Shown: one piece after another, positions 47,223 through 56,460 of the stretch
Position numbering within the stretch: position 1 is the first letter of the stretch
Layout of the letters: each line of letters begins with the position of its first letter
DNA from: Sulfitobacter faviae
GTDB taxonomy: Bacteria > Pseudomonadota > Alphaproteobacteria > Rhodobacterales > Rhodobacteraceae
Direction: 5' to 3'
Assembly: GCF_029870955.1 (NCBI RefSeq)
Contig: NZ_PGFQ01000002.1
Coordinates: 124,001 to 188,000 of the forward strand
Length of the DNA stretch: 64,000 bases
Notes under the pieces: model-generated
Databases searched by the model: none
Told to the model about the DNA's origin: nothing
Seen by the model: the letters and a program-made list of their open reading frames with translations, nothing else
Program-made: the position numbers and the translations under genes

Positions 47223-48181
47223 GCGGCGGGTTGATCGGCCCCGTCGCCGTGCTCGACGCGATGCCGCAGGACATGCAAGACAAGGTGCGCGGCTATGCCG
47301 AAGGGCTCGACCTGCGCTTTGCGGCCTCCTTCTCGGAAGAAGCCTTTGCCGAAGCGGTAAAGGGGGCAGCCTATATCGTCCCACGCGGGCGGGGGCTTCC
47401 GGCTGAGGTGCTGCGGGGGGCCGATAGCGTGCGCCTCGTGCATCAATGGGGCACCGGGTATGACAAAATCCCCTTGGATGTCGCGCGCGAGATGGGTGTG
47501 CCGGTCGCGCGCAGCCCCGGGGTCAACGCGCCCACCATCGCCGATCTGACCATCGGCATGATGATCGCCGCGCTACGCCGCATCCCGCTGCATTACAACA
47601 ACACCCGCGCGGGCAAATGGATCGTGCCCGAGATCGTCCCCGGGGCGCGGGATCTCAGCAGTCAGAAGGTCGGGCTGATCGGCTTTGGCGCCATCGGGCA
47701 GCTTGTCGCGAAACGGCTGACGGGCTTTGACTGCGAGGTGCTCTACTACCGCCGCTCGGGGCCCGCCGAAGGCACCAGCGCCCGCTATGCAGACCGCGAT
47801 GAAATCCTTGAGACCTGCGATATTGTCAGCCTGCACATGCCGCTGACCGATGCGTCACACCACACCATCGGGGCGGATGAACTGGCGCGAATGAAATCGG
47901 ATGCGCTTTTGGTGAACACCGGGCGCGGCGGGCTGATCGATGAGGCGGCCCTGATCGACACGCTGACCCACAAGCGCATCGCCGGGGCCGCATTGGATGT
48001 CTTTACCCAAGAACCGGTGGAGCCGGACAACCCGCTGCTGCGTCTCGATAATGTCCTGCCGCTGCCGCATATCGGTGGCCATAGTGAGGACAACCTCAAA
48101 CGCATGGTCGGCCATTGGGCGGGCAACATCCGCGCCTTCCACGAAGGGCGCGGCATCGACGAGGCCTGCCTCGTGACCTGA
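47219..48181 (+). CDS. D-isomer-specific 2-hydroxyacid dehydrogenase
   Basis: A 320-residue NAD(P)-dependent enzyme. The nucleotide motif is VGLIGFGAIGQLVAKRL. The catalytic triad is Arg in VNTGRGGLIDE, Glu in DVFTQEPVEP and His in LPLPHIGGHS. It reduces a 2-keto acid, glyoxylate or glycolaldehyde-derived acid, or oxidises a D-2-hydroxy acid. It is the last gene of the operon with the aldolase; reduction of an aldolase product is plausible but not shown. Confidence 0.88.
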   Translation: MSGGLIGPVAVLDAMPQDMQDKVRGYAEGLDLRFAASFSEEAFAEAVKGAAYIVPRGRGLPAEVLRGADSVRLVHQWGTGYDKIPLDVAREMGVPVARSPGVNAPTIADLTIGMMIAALRRIPLHYNNTRAGKWIVPEIVPGARDLSSQKVGLIGFGAIGQLVAKRLTGFDCEVLYYRRSGPAEGTSARYADRDEILETCDIVSLHMPLTDASHHTIGADELARMKSDALLVNTGRGGLIDEAALIDTLTHKRIAGAALDVFTQEPVEPDNPLLRLDNVLPLPHIGGHSEDNLKRMVGHWAGNIRAFHEGRGIDEACLVT

Positions 48182-48188
48182 AGGCAAC

Positions 48189-48214
48189 CCCCGGCCTGAC
48201 CCCTCAGGCCGGGG
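48189..48214. terminator. Bidirectional terminator hairpin
   Basis: CCCCGGCCTGA, loop CCCC, TCAGGCCGGGG: a perfect 11-bp stem centred between two convergent genes ending at 48181 and 48221. No long T run follows on either strand. Confidence 0.7.
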
Positions 48215-48220
48215 CGCGGC

Positions 48221-48535
48221 TTAACCCTCAAGCGGTACGGGCAACAGGATCTTATTGGTCTGGCTCACCAAATACCCCGCCTCGGCGCTTTTCTTGAGAT
48301 AGGCCTGCCACTCAGGATCCGCCGCCATCTGCGCCCGACGGGCCGCACGGTCGGCAGCGTCCTCATAGGCCCAGATATGCACGAAGGAATTGACGTCCCC
48401 CGTCTCGACCTGCGCATAGATCACCGGCTCGCCCAAGATGCGGCGCTGCGCCGGGAAGCCGAATTCGGCATAGAGCGCGAGGTGTTTCTTGATCGTGCCG
48501 GGGCGGCAGCAATAGGTGCGGTGGTCGTAGATCAT
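48221..48535 (-). CDS. NIPSNAP family protein
   Basis: A 104-residue ferredoxin-like fold protein. It has MIYDHRTYCCRPGTIKKHLA, VNSFVHIWAYEDAADR and the C-terminal SQTNKILLPVP. NIPSNAP proteins are common small members of catabolic operons, but their reaction is usually unknown. It is the last gene of the GntR-LarE-LarB-GntR operon. Confidence 0.82.
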   Translation of the reverse strand: MIYDHRTYCCRPGTIKKHLALYAEFGFPAQRRILGEPVIYAQVETGDVNSFVHIWAYEDAADRAARRAQMAADPEWQAYLKKSAEAGYLVSQTNKILLPVPLEG

Positions 48536-48560
48536 GGGGTGGTCTTTCTGCTTGCTTGGG

Positions 48561-49277
48561 TCATGCGATACCGGCGTGGTCGGTGATCCGGGCCCGCGCC
48601 TGCAAAAGGTGATAGGCCATCGACACGCCTGCGACTTCGCTGTCGCCCGCGCGGATCGCTTCGAGGATTTGCCGATGTTCGCTGATCACCACGTCGATCC
48701 GGGCTTGGGAGCCTTGACGGGTCAGTTTTTGCGCCACGTCGATCCCCTGTTCGATCGAACCGCGGGCGCAATCGAGCATCTGCACGAAGACCTCATTGCC
48801 CGAGGCCGCCGCGATGGCGCGGTGGAATTGGTAATCGGCGTCAAAGGAAGGATCGCGCGCCTGCATCGATGCCTCCAGCGTCTGTAAGGCTGCCTCGATC
48901 CGGGCGATATCCTTGGGGCTGGCGCGCTGTGCGGCCATGCGGGCGGTGGCCTTTTCGATCGTGATCCGCGCCTCCATGGCGCGCATCAGCCCGGCGACGG
49001 AACCCGCCGTGGCATATTCGATCAGCTTTTCCGAAGGCCGCCGCCGCACGAAGGTGCCCACGCCGCGCCGCGCTTCGACCAGACCGTCCTCTTGCAGCTT
49101 GCGCAGCGCCTCACGCACCACGGGGCGCGACACGCCAAAGGCGGTGGCGATCTGATTCTCCGACGGCAGCTTTTCCCCCTGCACCAGCTTGTTCGACACG
49201 ATCTGCTCAAGAACCTGCCCGTAGAGCTGGTCAGCCAAAGTCTGGCGCTTCTTGATCTTCAGTTTCGGTGCTGTCAC
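48561..49277 (-). CDS. GntR/FadR-family regulator (FCD)
   Basis: A 238-residue regulator. The winged-helix part is LPSENQIATAFGVSRPVVRE with RKLQEDGLVEARRGVGTFV. The FCD domain includes FDADYQFHRAIAAASGNEVF with the metal-site His. It starts 4 bases after the larB stop, so it is co-transcribed with the cofactor genes. Together with the GntR gene at 50749 it brackets LarE and LarB. Confidence 0.88.
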   Translation of the reverse strand: MTAPKLKIKKRQTLADQLYGQVLEQIVSNKLVQGEKLPSENQIATAFGVSRPVVREALRKLQEDGLVEARRGVGTFVRRRPSEKLIEYATAGSVAGLMRAMEARITIEKATARMAAQRASPKDIARIEAALQTLEASMQARDPSFDADYQFHRAIAAASGNEVFVQMLDCARGSIEQGIDVAQKLTRQGSQARIDVVISEHRQILEAIRAGDSEVAGVSMAYHLLQARARITDHAGIA

Positions 49278-49280
49278 CGG

Positions 49281-49987
49281 CTACCCTCCCGCCGCGGCGC
49301 GGCGCATCATATTGGCCAGCCGCAGCGCCGATGTTGCAGCCCCATAGCCGTTGTCGATGTTCACCACGGTCACCCCCGGCGCGCAGCTGGCAAGTATCGA
49401 ATCGAGCGCGACCCTCCCGCCGCGGGCGACACCATAGCCCACAGAGGTCGGCACACCAATGACCACCCCCGGCACCAGCCCGGCCACGACCGAGGGCAGC
49501 GCCGCGTCCATCCCGGCAAAGACGATCACCACATCCATCTCGCGCAGCAACTCTTCCCGCGCGAGCAGACGCCACAGCCCGGCGACGCCCACGTCCGAAA
49601 CCTCGGTCGCCGCCATCCCGCCATAGGCCAGCGTGCGCCGCGCCTCGGCCATGGGAGCGTAATCAGAGGTGCCCGCACTGACGAGGGCGATGCGCGGGGT
49701 GCTGGCCAAGGGCCCGATCTCTCCCAAAATGGCGGTGCGCGAGGCCATGCAGTAATCGACCCGTTGCGCCGCGTCGGCGGGCAGCGCGGCGAACTGCTCT
49801 GCCGTCAGCCGGGTCAGCAACAGCCGCCGTTCCTCTGCTGCCGCGTCTCCGATGATGGCGGCGATCTGCGCCACGGATTTATGCTCACAAAGCACGGCCT
49901 CTTCGATGCCGATACGCCCCCGCGGCCCCGGTCAAAGGTCACGTCTGGATGCCCGTCGGGGCCGGTCTTAGTGATGGACAAATGCAC
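49281..49987 (-). CDS. larB: LarB, pyridinium-3,5-biscarboxylic acid mononucleotide synthase (frameshifted)
   Basis: PurE-related protein of about 235 residues that starts nickel-pincer cofactor synthesis from nicotinic acid adenine dinucleotide and CO2. Family segments are RVDYCMASRTAILG, RIALVSAGTSDYAPMAEARR, VVIVFAGMDAALPSVVAGLV and IGVPTSVGYGVARGG. The N-terminal part (KTGPDGHPDVTFDRGR, then RIGIEEAVLCEHKS) is in another frame because of a missing base in the C5 run 49917-49921 (G5 on the coding strand). The start is GTG 49987 (or TTG 49981), overlapping the larE end, with AGAGGAA upstream. Confidence 0.87.
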
Positions 49988-50752
49988 TTCCTCTTAAATA
50001 GGCCCGCAGATCGACCGCGCGCCCGTCATCCGTGGCCTGCCGAACCTGCGTCAATATCGCTGCACGTTTCTGGGCGGAGAGGCCCTCATAGACAAGCGGA
50101 TCAAGCTCGACCACCCAACCCCCGCGCAGGCGTCGGCAGCGCAGGGTGATATTGCCCATGACCTCACGCAGCAGGGTCTCTACCCGGTCGATCACCGCCA
50201 GATCCGCCGGCTCCACCCGCAGACCGGTCTCGATCCGGCTGGCCAAACAGGGGGCGGCTGGCAGTTCCGCCAGATCCCCCAGCCCGAGCGCGCGGGCCAA
50301 GGCGCGCACATCCGACTTGGACATCTGCGCCTCGACGAAAGGGTGCAACACGCCGTGCTCCGCCGCGGCTTGTAGGCCGGGACGGTAGTCCGACAGGTCA
50401 TCGATATTGGTGCCCGCCGCCACCAGCGGCCCCATCCGCGCCAAGGTGCCATAGAGGTTCGATTTGCAGAAATAACAGCGATTGACCGGGTTCGCGCGAT
50501 AGGCGGGATCGGCGAACTCCCCCGCGTCGACCAGCTTCAGCGGCAGGTCCCAAGTGGCGGCGAAATCCTTCACCCGCGCGGTTGCCGCCGCCGGAACGGC
50601 GGGTGAGACCGCATGGCAAAGCGTCACGCCCGCCGCGCCGCGCACCTTGGCCGCGGCGGCCGAGAGCGTCAGGCTGTCGATCCCCCGCTGAGCGCGATGG
50701 TCAGTGAAGGGGGGCGCGCAAGGGCGGCGTGGAGGGCGGCAGGAACGGTCAC
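49968..50752 (-). CDS. larE: LarE, sulfur transferase for nickel-pincer cofactor (frameshifted)
   Basis: PP-loop enzyme of about 261 residues that adenylates the pyridinium dicarboxylate and adds sulfur. The PP-loop is restored as ALSGGIDSLTLSAAA once one G is added to the C5 run 50682-50686 (coding G5). The sulfur-donor region is NRCYFCKSNLYG and a further Cys is in AAPCLASRI. Three cysteines in this arrangement resemble the iron-sulfur type of LarE rather than the single sacrificial-cysteine type (inference). GTG 50752 overlaps the stop of the GntR gene (GTGA). Confidence 0.88.
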
Positions 50753-51503
50753 TCCGCCAATCCGTCCTCAGTCTTGAGCTGTGCCAAAAGCCGCCCGCTT
50801 GACATCTGGAGGTGGTCGCGCATCCGCTGGCGGGCGCGTTCCGCGTCACCCTCGGCGATAGAGGCGGCGATGTCGTAATGCTCTTGAATCGCGTCACGGC
50901 TTTCTCCACCGCGTTTCAGCGCTTGCAGCCGCCCGGCCAGCATCGTCTCGCGCAGGCTGGCGACAAGGTAGTTGAACAGGCTGAGGTAATAGCTGTTGCC
51001 CGTCGCCTCGCAAACCGCGCGGTGAAAATCGAGGTCGGCAGTGACCCCTGCCGCCACTGCCGGGCCGCCGATCTTGTTGCTTTGGTCATAGGCGGCGGCG
51101 GCACGCTCAATCTCTGCGCGGGCCTCGGGGGTGGCGCGGGCGGCGGCGATGGCAGCGGCTTCGATCTCAAGCCCCATGCGCAGCTCTAGGATCTGTTCAA
51201 GCTTGCGCTGGCTTTCCATATCACGTTCGGGAATCGCAAAGCCCTGACGGGGCCGGTCGCTGGCGACAAAGGCCCCCGGCCCTGACGGCTCGACAACATG
51301 CCTTCGGCCTTAAGGCGCGACACCGCCTCGCGGATCACCGTGCGGCTCACGTCGAAATCGCTGGCCAATGTGGTTTCGGAGGGCAGCACATCGCCCACGT
51401 TCCACACGCCGTTCACCACGTTGTGGCGCAGCACCTCCGTCACCTGATCGCTCAGCGTGGCACCATCGACGAGGGGCGCGGTCGCCTGAAGATTTGCAGC
51501 CAT
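50749..51503 (-). CDS. GntR/FadR-family regulator upstream of larE (frameshifted)
   Basis: FCD-type regulator of about 251 residues. The HTH is LPSETTLASDFDVSRTVIRE with VSRLKAEGMLSSRQGRG, and the FCD domain has DLDFHRAVCEATGNSYYL. The frame breaks at the C5 run 51273-51277 (coding G5); one more G gives GRGAFVASDRPRQGFAIPER before the second half. ATG 51503 follows AAGGAAG. It is divergent from the TAXI TRAP operon and is its likely regulator. Confidence 0.87.
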
Positions 51504-51548
51504 AATAACAACTTCCTTTCGCCGATTGGACCACCTGTATGACAAGCT

Positions 51549-51640
51549 GTCAATAATCAGAAGGTAGGGTCATTCCCAGCATTACAACCAGAATACAACA
51601 TTACAAGTAAGATGAAATCCCCGTAAATTTGTATTTTTAA
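51549..51640. promoter_or_regulatory. Regulatory region between the GntR-larE operon and the TRAP operon
   Basis: This AT-rich region of the 252-base divergent gap holds several repeats. CATTACAA occurs twice, at 51580-51587 and 51599-51606, 19 bp apart. Just upstream is TGACA-AGC-TGTCA at 51540-51552. TGTATTTTTAA at 51630-51640 exactly matches the half-site at 2358-2368. These are candidate binding sites for the adjacent GntR regulators. Confidence 0.5.
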
Positions 51641-51755
51641 TTGACAGGCTAGAGATTCCCCCGCAGTCTGCGGATCACGGCAAGAGGATGTCAGGGGGAG
51701 CCCGGAACCCATCCAGTAGCTGCCGACACACAGTCAAAACTCGGGAGGAGTTTCT

Positions 51756-52715
51756 ATGTCACCGTTCTTCAAATCGATCCGCCGCACCACAGCGGCCACC
51801 ATCCTTTTCGCCGTCGCAGGCGCCGCCGCCCATGCGCAGAGCTTTGTCATGGCGACCGGCCAGCAGGGCGGCTCGTGGTATCCCGTGGGCGGCGCGATCA
51901 AGGCGATCGTGGAGCGTGAGAACCCAGATATGGACATCACCGTCACGCCGGGTGCGGGCGTGTCGAATGTGGTCGGCGTGGACGCGGGCCGCTTTGGCAT
52001 CGCCTTCGCCAACTCGATCTCGACCGTGGACAGCCTGTCGGGCAAAGAGCCGTTCCGCAAGGCCACGACCAATGTCTGCAACCTTGGCATTCTTTATCCG
52101 CAGTATTTCCAGATCGTCGCGCTTGAGGATTCGGGCATCAAGACCATCGCCGACATGAAGGGCAAACGCCTGACCACGCAGCAGCTTGGCAACACGGGCG
52201 AATTCCTGACACGCGAGCTTTTGTCGACCGCCGACATGACCTTTGATGACCTCGACAGCGTCGCCAACACCTCCTATTCCGACTCCGCCTCGCAGATGAA
52301 AGACGGTCAGGCCGATTTCTTCACGCTCGGGTCGTCGCTGCCGACAGGTTCGGTCATGGATCTGGCCTCCTCCCGCAAGATCCGCCTGATCGACGTGGAT
52401 GAAGAGACCTTCCAGTACTTCAAAGACAAGAACGCCGCCTTCCAGCGCCGCGAAGTCAAGGCAGGCGCTTACCCCGGTTTCGATGAGACCGTGCATGCGA
52501 TCAGCTACGACACCCATATGGTCGCGCCCTGCGACTATGACGGTGAGATCGTCAAATCCGTGCTCGCCGCGATTGCCGACAACAACGACAGCTTCGCCGC
52601 GATCAGCAAATCCATGGCGAACCTGACGGTCGAGGAAATGGCCACCGACATCGGCGTGCCCTTCCACCCCGCCGCGAAAGAGTTCTACGCAGAGCGTGGC
52701 GTCTCGGGGATGTAA
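51756..52715 (+). CDS. TAXI-family TRAP transporter solute-binding subunit
   Basis: A 319-residue periplasmic binding protein. The signal peptide covers about residues 1-27, ending AHAQ. The TAXI pattern is FVMATGQQGGSWYPVGGAIK, VTPGAGVSNVVGVDAGRFGI and ITYDT-like HAISYDTHMVAPC. ATG 51756 follows GGGAGGAG. It works with the fused membrane protein at 52850. The ligand is probably the organic acid that the downstream TPP enzyme and flavoprotein act on. Confidence 0.92.
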   Translation: MSPFFKSIRRTTAATILFAVAGAAAHAQSFVMATGQQGGSWYPVGGAIKAIVERENPDMDITVTPGAGVSNVVGVDAGRFGIAFANSISTVDSLSGKEPFRKATTNVCNLGILYPQYFQIVALEDSGIKTIADMKGKRLTTQQLGNTGEFLTRELLSTADMTFDDLDSVANTSYSDSASQMKDGQADFFTLGSSLPTGSVMDLASSRKIRLIDVDEETFQYFKDKNAAFQRREVKAGAYPGFDETVHAISYDTHMVAPCDYDGEIVKSVLAAIADNNDSFAAISKSMANLTVEEMATDIGVPFHPAAKEFYAERGVSGM

Positions 52716-52734
52716 TTTCCCCCTGACGAGAAAC

Positions 52735-52767
52735 GGGTCGGCCGGGGCCAAGCGCTCCGCCCGACCC
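52735..52767 (+). promoter_or_regulatory. Hairpin between TRAP binding and membrane subunit genes
   Basis: GGGTCGG, a 19-nt loop, CCGACCC. The stem is 7 bp and no T run follows. It may stabilise the binding-protein message. Confidence 0.4.
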
Positions 52768-52849
52768 ACATCCCCATAGGCCCTACCGCCCGTGCATCGC
52801 ATGCGCCGCCGCACAAGGGCCGCTTTCCACTCTAGACGCGAGAACCCCC

Positions 52850-54723
52850 ATGCAACTGTCGATCTTTCTGGACAAGATGCCCCTGATTACCCGCATAGCA
52901 AGGCTGATCCTGATCGGCATGGCTGCTTGGCATCTCTATGTCGCCTTCGTCGGCCCGCCCAACCCCTATATCATGCGCGGCGTGCACGTCGCTCTGGCGC
53001 TTTTGCTGATCTTCCTGACCGTCAACCGCAAGGGGCTGCGCAACGATGTGCCGCGCTGGTATGACGTGGTGCTCGGGCTGGTTGCCTTGGGCGCGGCGCT
53101 CTATCCGTCCTTCAACCTCAACTACATCACGCAGCGCTTTCTCTACGTCGATCCGCTGATGCCGATGGACATTGTGGTGGGGATCACGCTGGTTGTCCTG
53201 TTGCTTGAGGCCACGCGCCGGATGCTGGGGCCGATGCTGCCGATCACGGCGCTGCTGTTTCTCGGCTACGGCCTCGCCTTCACCTCGACCCTGCCCTCGG
53301 TGATCCTTGAGCAGTTGTTCATGACGCCCGAAGGCATCTTCGGCATCCCGATCGCGGTTTCCGCGACCTATATGGTGCTTTTCATCCTATTCGGCTCTTT
53401 GGTCGAGCGGATGGGCGTGGGCCAACTCTTCATGGATTTCGCGGTGGCGCTTACCGGGCGTCAGGTCGGCGGTCCGGCCAAGGTGGCCTGTGTGACCTCG
53501 GGCCTCTTCGGGTCGGTGTCCGGCTCTGCCGTGGCCAATGTGATGACGACCGGGACCTTCTCCATCCCGCTGATGAAACGCATGGGGTTCAAACCCGCCT
53601 TCTCCGGCGCAGTCGAGGCCGTGGCCTCGACCGGGGGCAGATCATGCCGCCCGTCATGGGGGCTGCGGCCTTTGTCATGGCCGAATACCTCGGCGTGGGA
53701 TACCTCACGGTCGCGAAATACGCGCTGGCGCCCGCGATCCTGTTCTATGTGGCCCTTTTTGCCGCGGTCCATTTCGAGGCCAAGCGCAAGGGCATCGGTT
53801 CGGTCCCGAAAGAGGATCAAGTGCCGCTGAAAACCGTTCTTGTCGAGCGGGGCCACCTGTTCTTGCCACTGGCGATCATCGTGGGCGTGCTGATGCTGGG
53901 CTATTCGGCCCCCTATGCGGCGCTTTGCGGTATCGTCTCGGTCGTGCCCGTGGCGGCGCTGCGCAAGACGACACGGCATTACGTCACCGTCGACAACATC
54001 CTCGAAGCGCTCGAAGGCGGCGCGCGTAACGTGCTGGCGATTGCCGCGGCCTGTGCCTGTGCGGGCATCGTCGTCGGCGTGATCGACATCACCGGCCTTG
54101 GCCTGACCTTCTCGAACTTCGTGATCGAAGCGGCCCAAGACACGCTGGTCATCGCGCTCTTCCTGTCGATGATCGCGGGCATCATCCTTGGCATGGGGAT
54201 GCCGACCACACCGGCCTATATCGTGCAGGTCGCCCTGCTGGTGCCGGCATTGGTGAAACTGGGCGTCCAAGTCGAAGCGGCGCATCTCTTCGTGTTCTAC
54301 TTCGCGATCCTGTCGGCCATCACGCCCCCCGTCGCCATGGCGGTCTATGCCGCCAACACCCTGTCCCACGCCAAGATCGTCGAGGCGAGCTGGGCTGCGG
54401 TGAAACTCGGGGCCACCGGCTTTATCGTGCCCTTCATGTTCGTCTATGAACCGGCGATCTTGATGCAGGGTTCGGCCACCCAGATCACCTTGGTCCTGTT
54501 GCAGGCCACCATTGGCGTCATCCTGCTGGCCGCGGCCCTGCAACGCTACTACTTTGGCCAACTGTCGAATGTGCTGTCGGTGGTGCTTTTCGCGGCGTCG
54601 CTCTTGCTGATCTATCCCGATCTGCGGCTCACTGCCTCGGGGCTGGTCATCGCGGGCGTTATCCTGGCCTTCCAAAAGGCCAGGAACCCCAACCCGAAAA
54701 GCCAAGCGGCCACACATACTTAA
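52850..54723 (+). CDS. Fused TRAP transporter membrane protein (DctQM-type, frameshifted)
   Basis: Fusion permease of about 624 residues, as is usual for TAXI TRAP systems, with many hydrophobic spans. Family segments are SGSAVANVMTTGTFSIPLMK, VEAVASTGGQIMPPVMGAAA (restored), GMGMPTTPAYIVQVALLVPA and FYFAILSAITPPVAMAVYAA. The frame breaks at the G5 run 53633-53637; one more G joins the two halves at ASTGGQIMPP. It uses a sodium or proton gradient to import an organic acid. Confidence 0.9.
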
Positions 54724-54750
54724 ATCTCAGAACGAAACGGAGCCTTCTCC

Positions 54751-56457
54751 ATGCTGCAAAAAACATCCCTCAAGGCGCGGACCGGCGGACAGGTCCTTGT
54801 GGATCAGCTTTTGATCCACGGCGCCGACACCGCCTATTGCGTGCCCGGCGAAAGCTACCTTGAGGTGCTGGACGCGCTGCATGACGTGCAGGACCGTTTC
54901 AACCTGATCAACGCCCGGCACGAAGCCGGAGCCGCGAATATGGCCGAGACCTATGGCAAGCTCACCGGCAAGCCTGGCATCTGCATGGTCACCCGCGGCC
55001 CCGGGGCCTGCCACGCGGCCATCGGCGTGCATATCGCGCAGCAAGACAGCACGCCGATGATCCTGCTCGTGGGCCAGATCGCCCGCGACACCACCGACCG
55101 CGAAGCCTTTCAGGAAGTCGACTACCGCGCCATGTTCGGCCCCATCGCCAAATGGGCCGCCCAGATCGACGACCCGGCGCGGGTGCCGGAATATATGGCC
55201 CGCGCCTTCCGCGTGGCGACCTCGGGCCGCCCCGGCCCGGTGGTGATCTCCCTGCCCGAAGACATGCTGACCGAGGTGGTTTCCGTCGCCGATGCGCGGC
55301 CCTATACGGCCACCCATGCCGGCCTGTCGCCCGATAGCCTCGATATGCTCAAGACCGAGATCGCGCAAGCCGAACGGCCCCTGCTGCTGCTCGGCGGCTC
55401 CGGCTGGTCGGATGGAAGTGCGGCGGCCATCACCCGCTTTGCCGAGGCCAACAAGATCCCCGTCACCACCTCTTTCCGGCGACAGGACATCGTGAACAAC
55501 CTCTCGCCGGTCTATGCAGGCGATTTCGGCACCTCCACCGCGCCCAGTCTTTACGCGCATCAACGCGAGGCGGATTTGCTCATCGTGATCGGCGCGCGTT
55601 TGGGCGAGATGACGACCAAGACCTACACCACCATGCAATCACCCAACCCCGAGACCCGTCTGGTGCATCTCTATCCGGAGGCGGATGAGATCGGCCGCGT
55701 CTATTCACCGGATTTGGGCATCGCCGCGGCGCCCGTCGCTGTGGCCGCGGCCTTGGACGGCGTCGATCTTGGCCGGGCAGAGGCATGGGGCGATTGGTGC
55801 GACAAGCTGCATGCCGATTACCTCACCGATACCGAAGCGCCCAATGGCGGGGACTGGGACCTCGACATGGGGGTGGCCCTTGCGCAACTGCGCGATGAGC
55901 TGCCCGACGACGTGGTGGTCACGCTCGACGCGGGCAACCACACCGGCTGGGCGCAGCGGTTCCTGCGCTTTGGCCGTCCGGGCCGGATCGTCGGCTCCAC
56001 CTGTGGCGCGATGGGCTATTCCGTGCCCGCCGCCGTCGCAGCCTCGATCGCAGACCCTGAACGGCTGACGCTCTCCTTCGTCGGCGATGGCGGCTTTATG
56101 ATGAGCGGCAACGAACTCGCCACCGCCGCGCAATATGGCGGGCGGCCCATCGTGCTGCTGTTCAACAACGGCATCTACGGCACCATCCGCATGCACCAAG
56201 AACGCGACCACCCGGAGCGTATCTCGGGCACCACCTTGCAGAACCAAGACTTCGTAAAGATGGCCGAAGGTCTGGGCGCCCATGCCGAGCGGGTGACCAA
56301 AACCGAGGATTTCGCCGCCGCCTTCACCCGCGCCCGCGAGAGTGGCCGTCCCGCCCTGATCGAACTGGTGACCGACCCTGAGCAGATCTCGACCCGCACC
56401 ACGATCAGCAAGCTGCGCGCGGCGGCCCAGAAAAAAGTCGACGCTGACCAGCGCTGA
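54751..56457 (+). CDS. Thiamine pyrophosphate-dependent enzyme (acetolactate synthase-like)
   Basis: A 568-residue TPP enzyme with the three-domain fold. The activating Glu is in NARHEAGAANMAETYGK, and the TPP/Mg motif is SFVGDGGFMMSGNE through VLLFNNGIYGTI. The family includes acetolactate synthase, glyoxylate carboligase, and decarboxylases such as benzoylformate or sulfopyruvate decarboxylase. There is no regulatory subunit nearby, so anabolic acetolactate synthase is unlikely. In this operon it probably decarboxylates or carboligates the 2-keto acid formed by the flavoprotein at 56461. Confidence 0.88.
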   Translation: MLQKTSLKARTGGQVLVDQLLIHGADTAYCVPGESYLEVLDALHDVQDRFNLINARHEAGAANMAETYGKLTGKPGICMVTRGPGACHAAIGVHIAQQDSTPMILLVGQIARDTTDREAFQEVDYRAMFGPIAKWAAQIDDPARVPEYMARAFRVATSGRPGPVVISLPEDMLTEVVSVADARPYTATHAGLSPDSLDMLKTEIAQAERPLLLLGGSGWSDGSAAAITRFAEANKIPVTTSFRRQDIVNNLSPVYAGDFGTSTAPSLYAHQREADLLIVIGARLGEMTTKTYTTMQSPNPETRLVHLYPEADEIGRVYSPDLGIAAAPVAVAAALDGVDLGRAEAWGDWCDKLHADYLTDTEAPNGGDWDLDMGVALAQLRDELPDDVVVTLDAGNHTGWAQRFLRFGRPGRIVGSTCGAMGYSVPAAVAASIADPERLTLSFVGDGGFMMSGNELATAAQYGGRPIVLLFNNGIYGTIRMHQERDHPERISGTTLQNQDFVKMAEGLGAHAERVTKTEDFAAAFTRARESGRPALIELVTDPEQISTRTTISKLRAAAQKKVDADQR

Positions 56458-56460
56458 AGG

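Noticed and set aside
54751..56457. Anabolic acetolactate synthase (ilvB) for the TPP enzyme
   Set aside because: No small regulatory subunit or other branched-chain amino acid gene is nearby, and the gene sits in a TRAP/flavoprotein catabolic operon.
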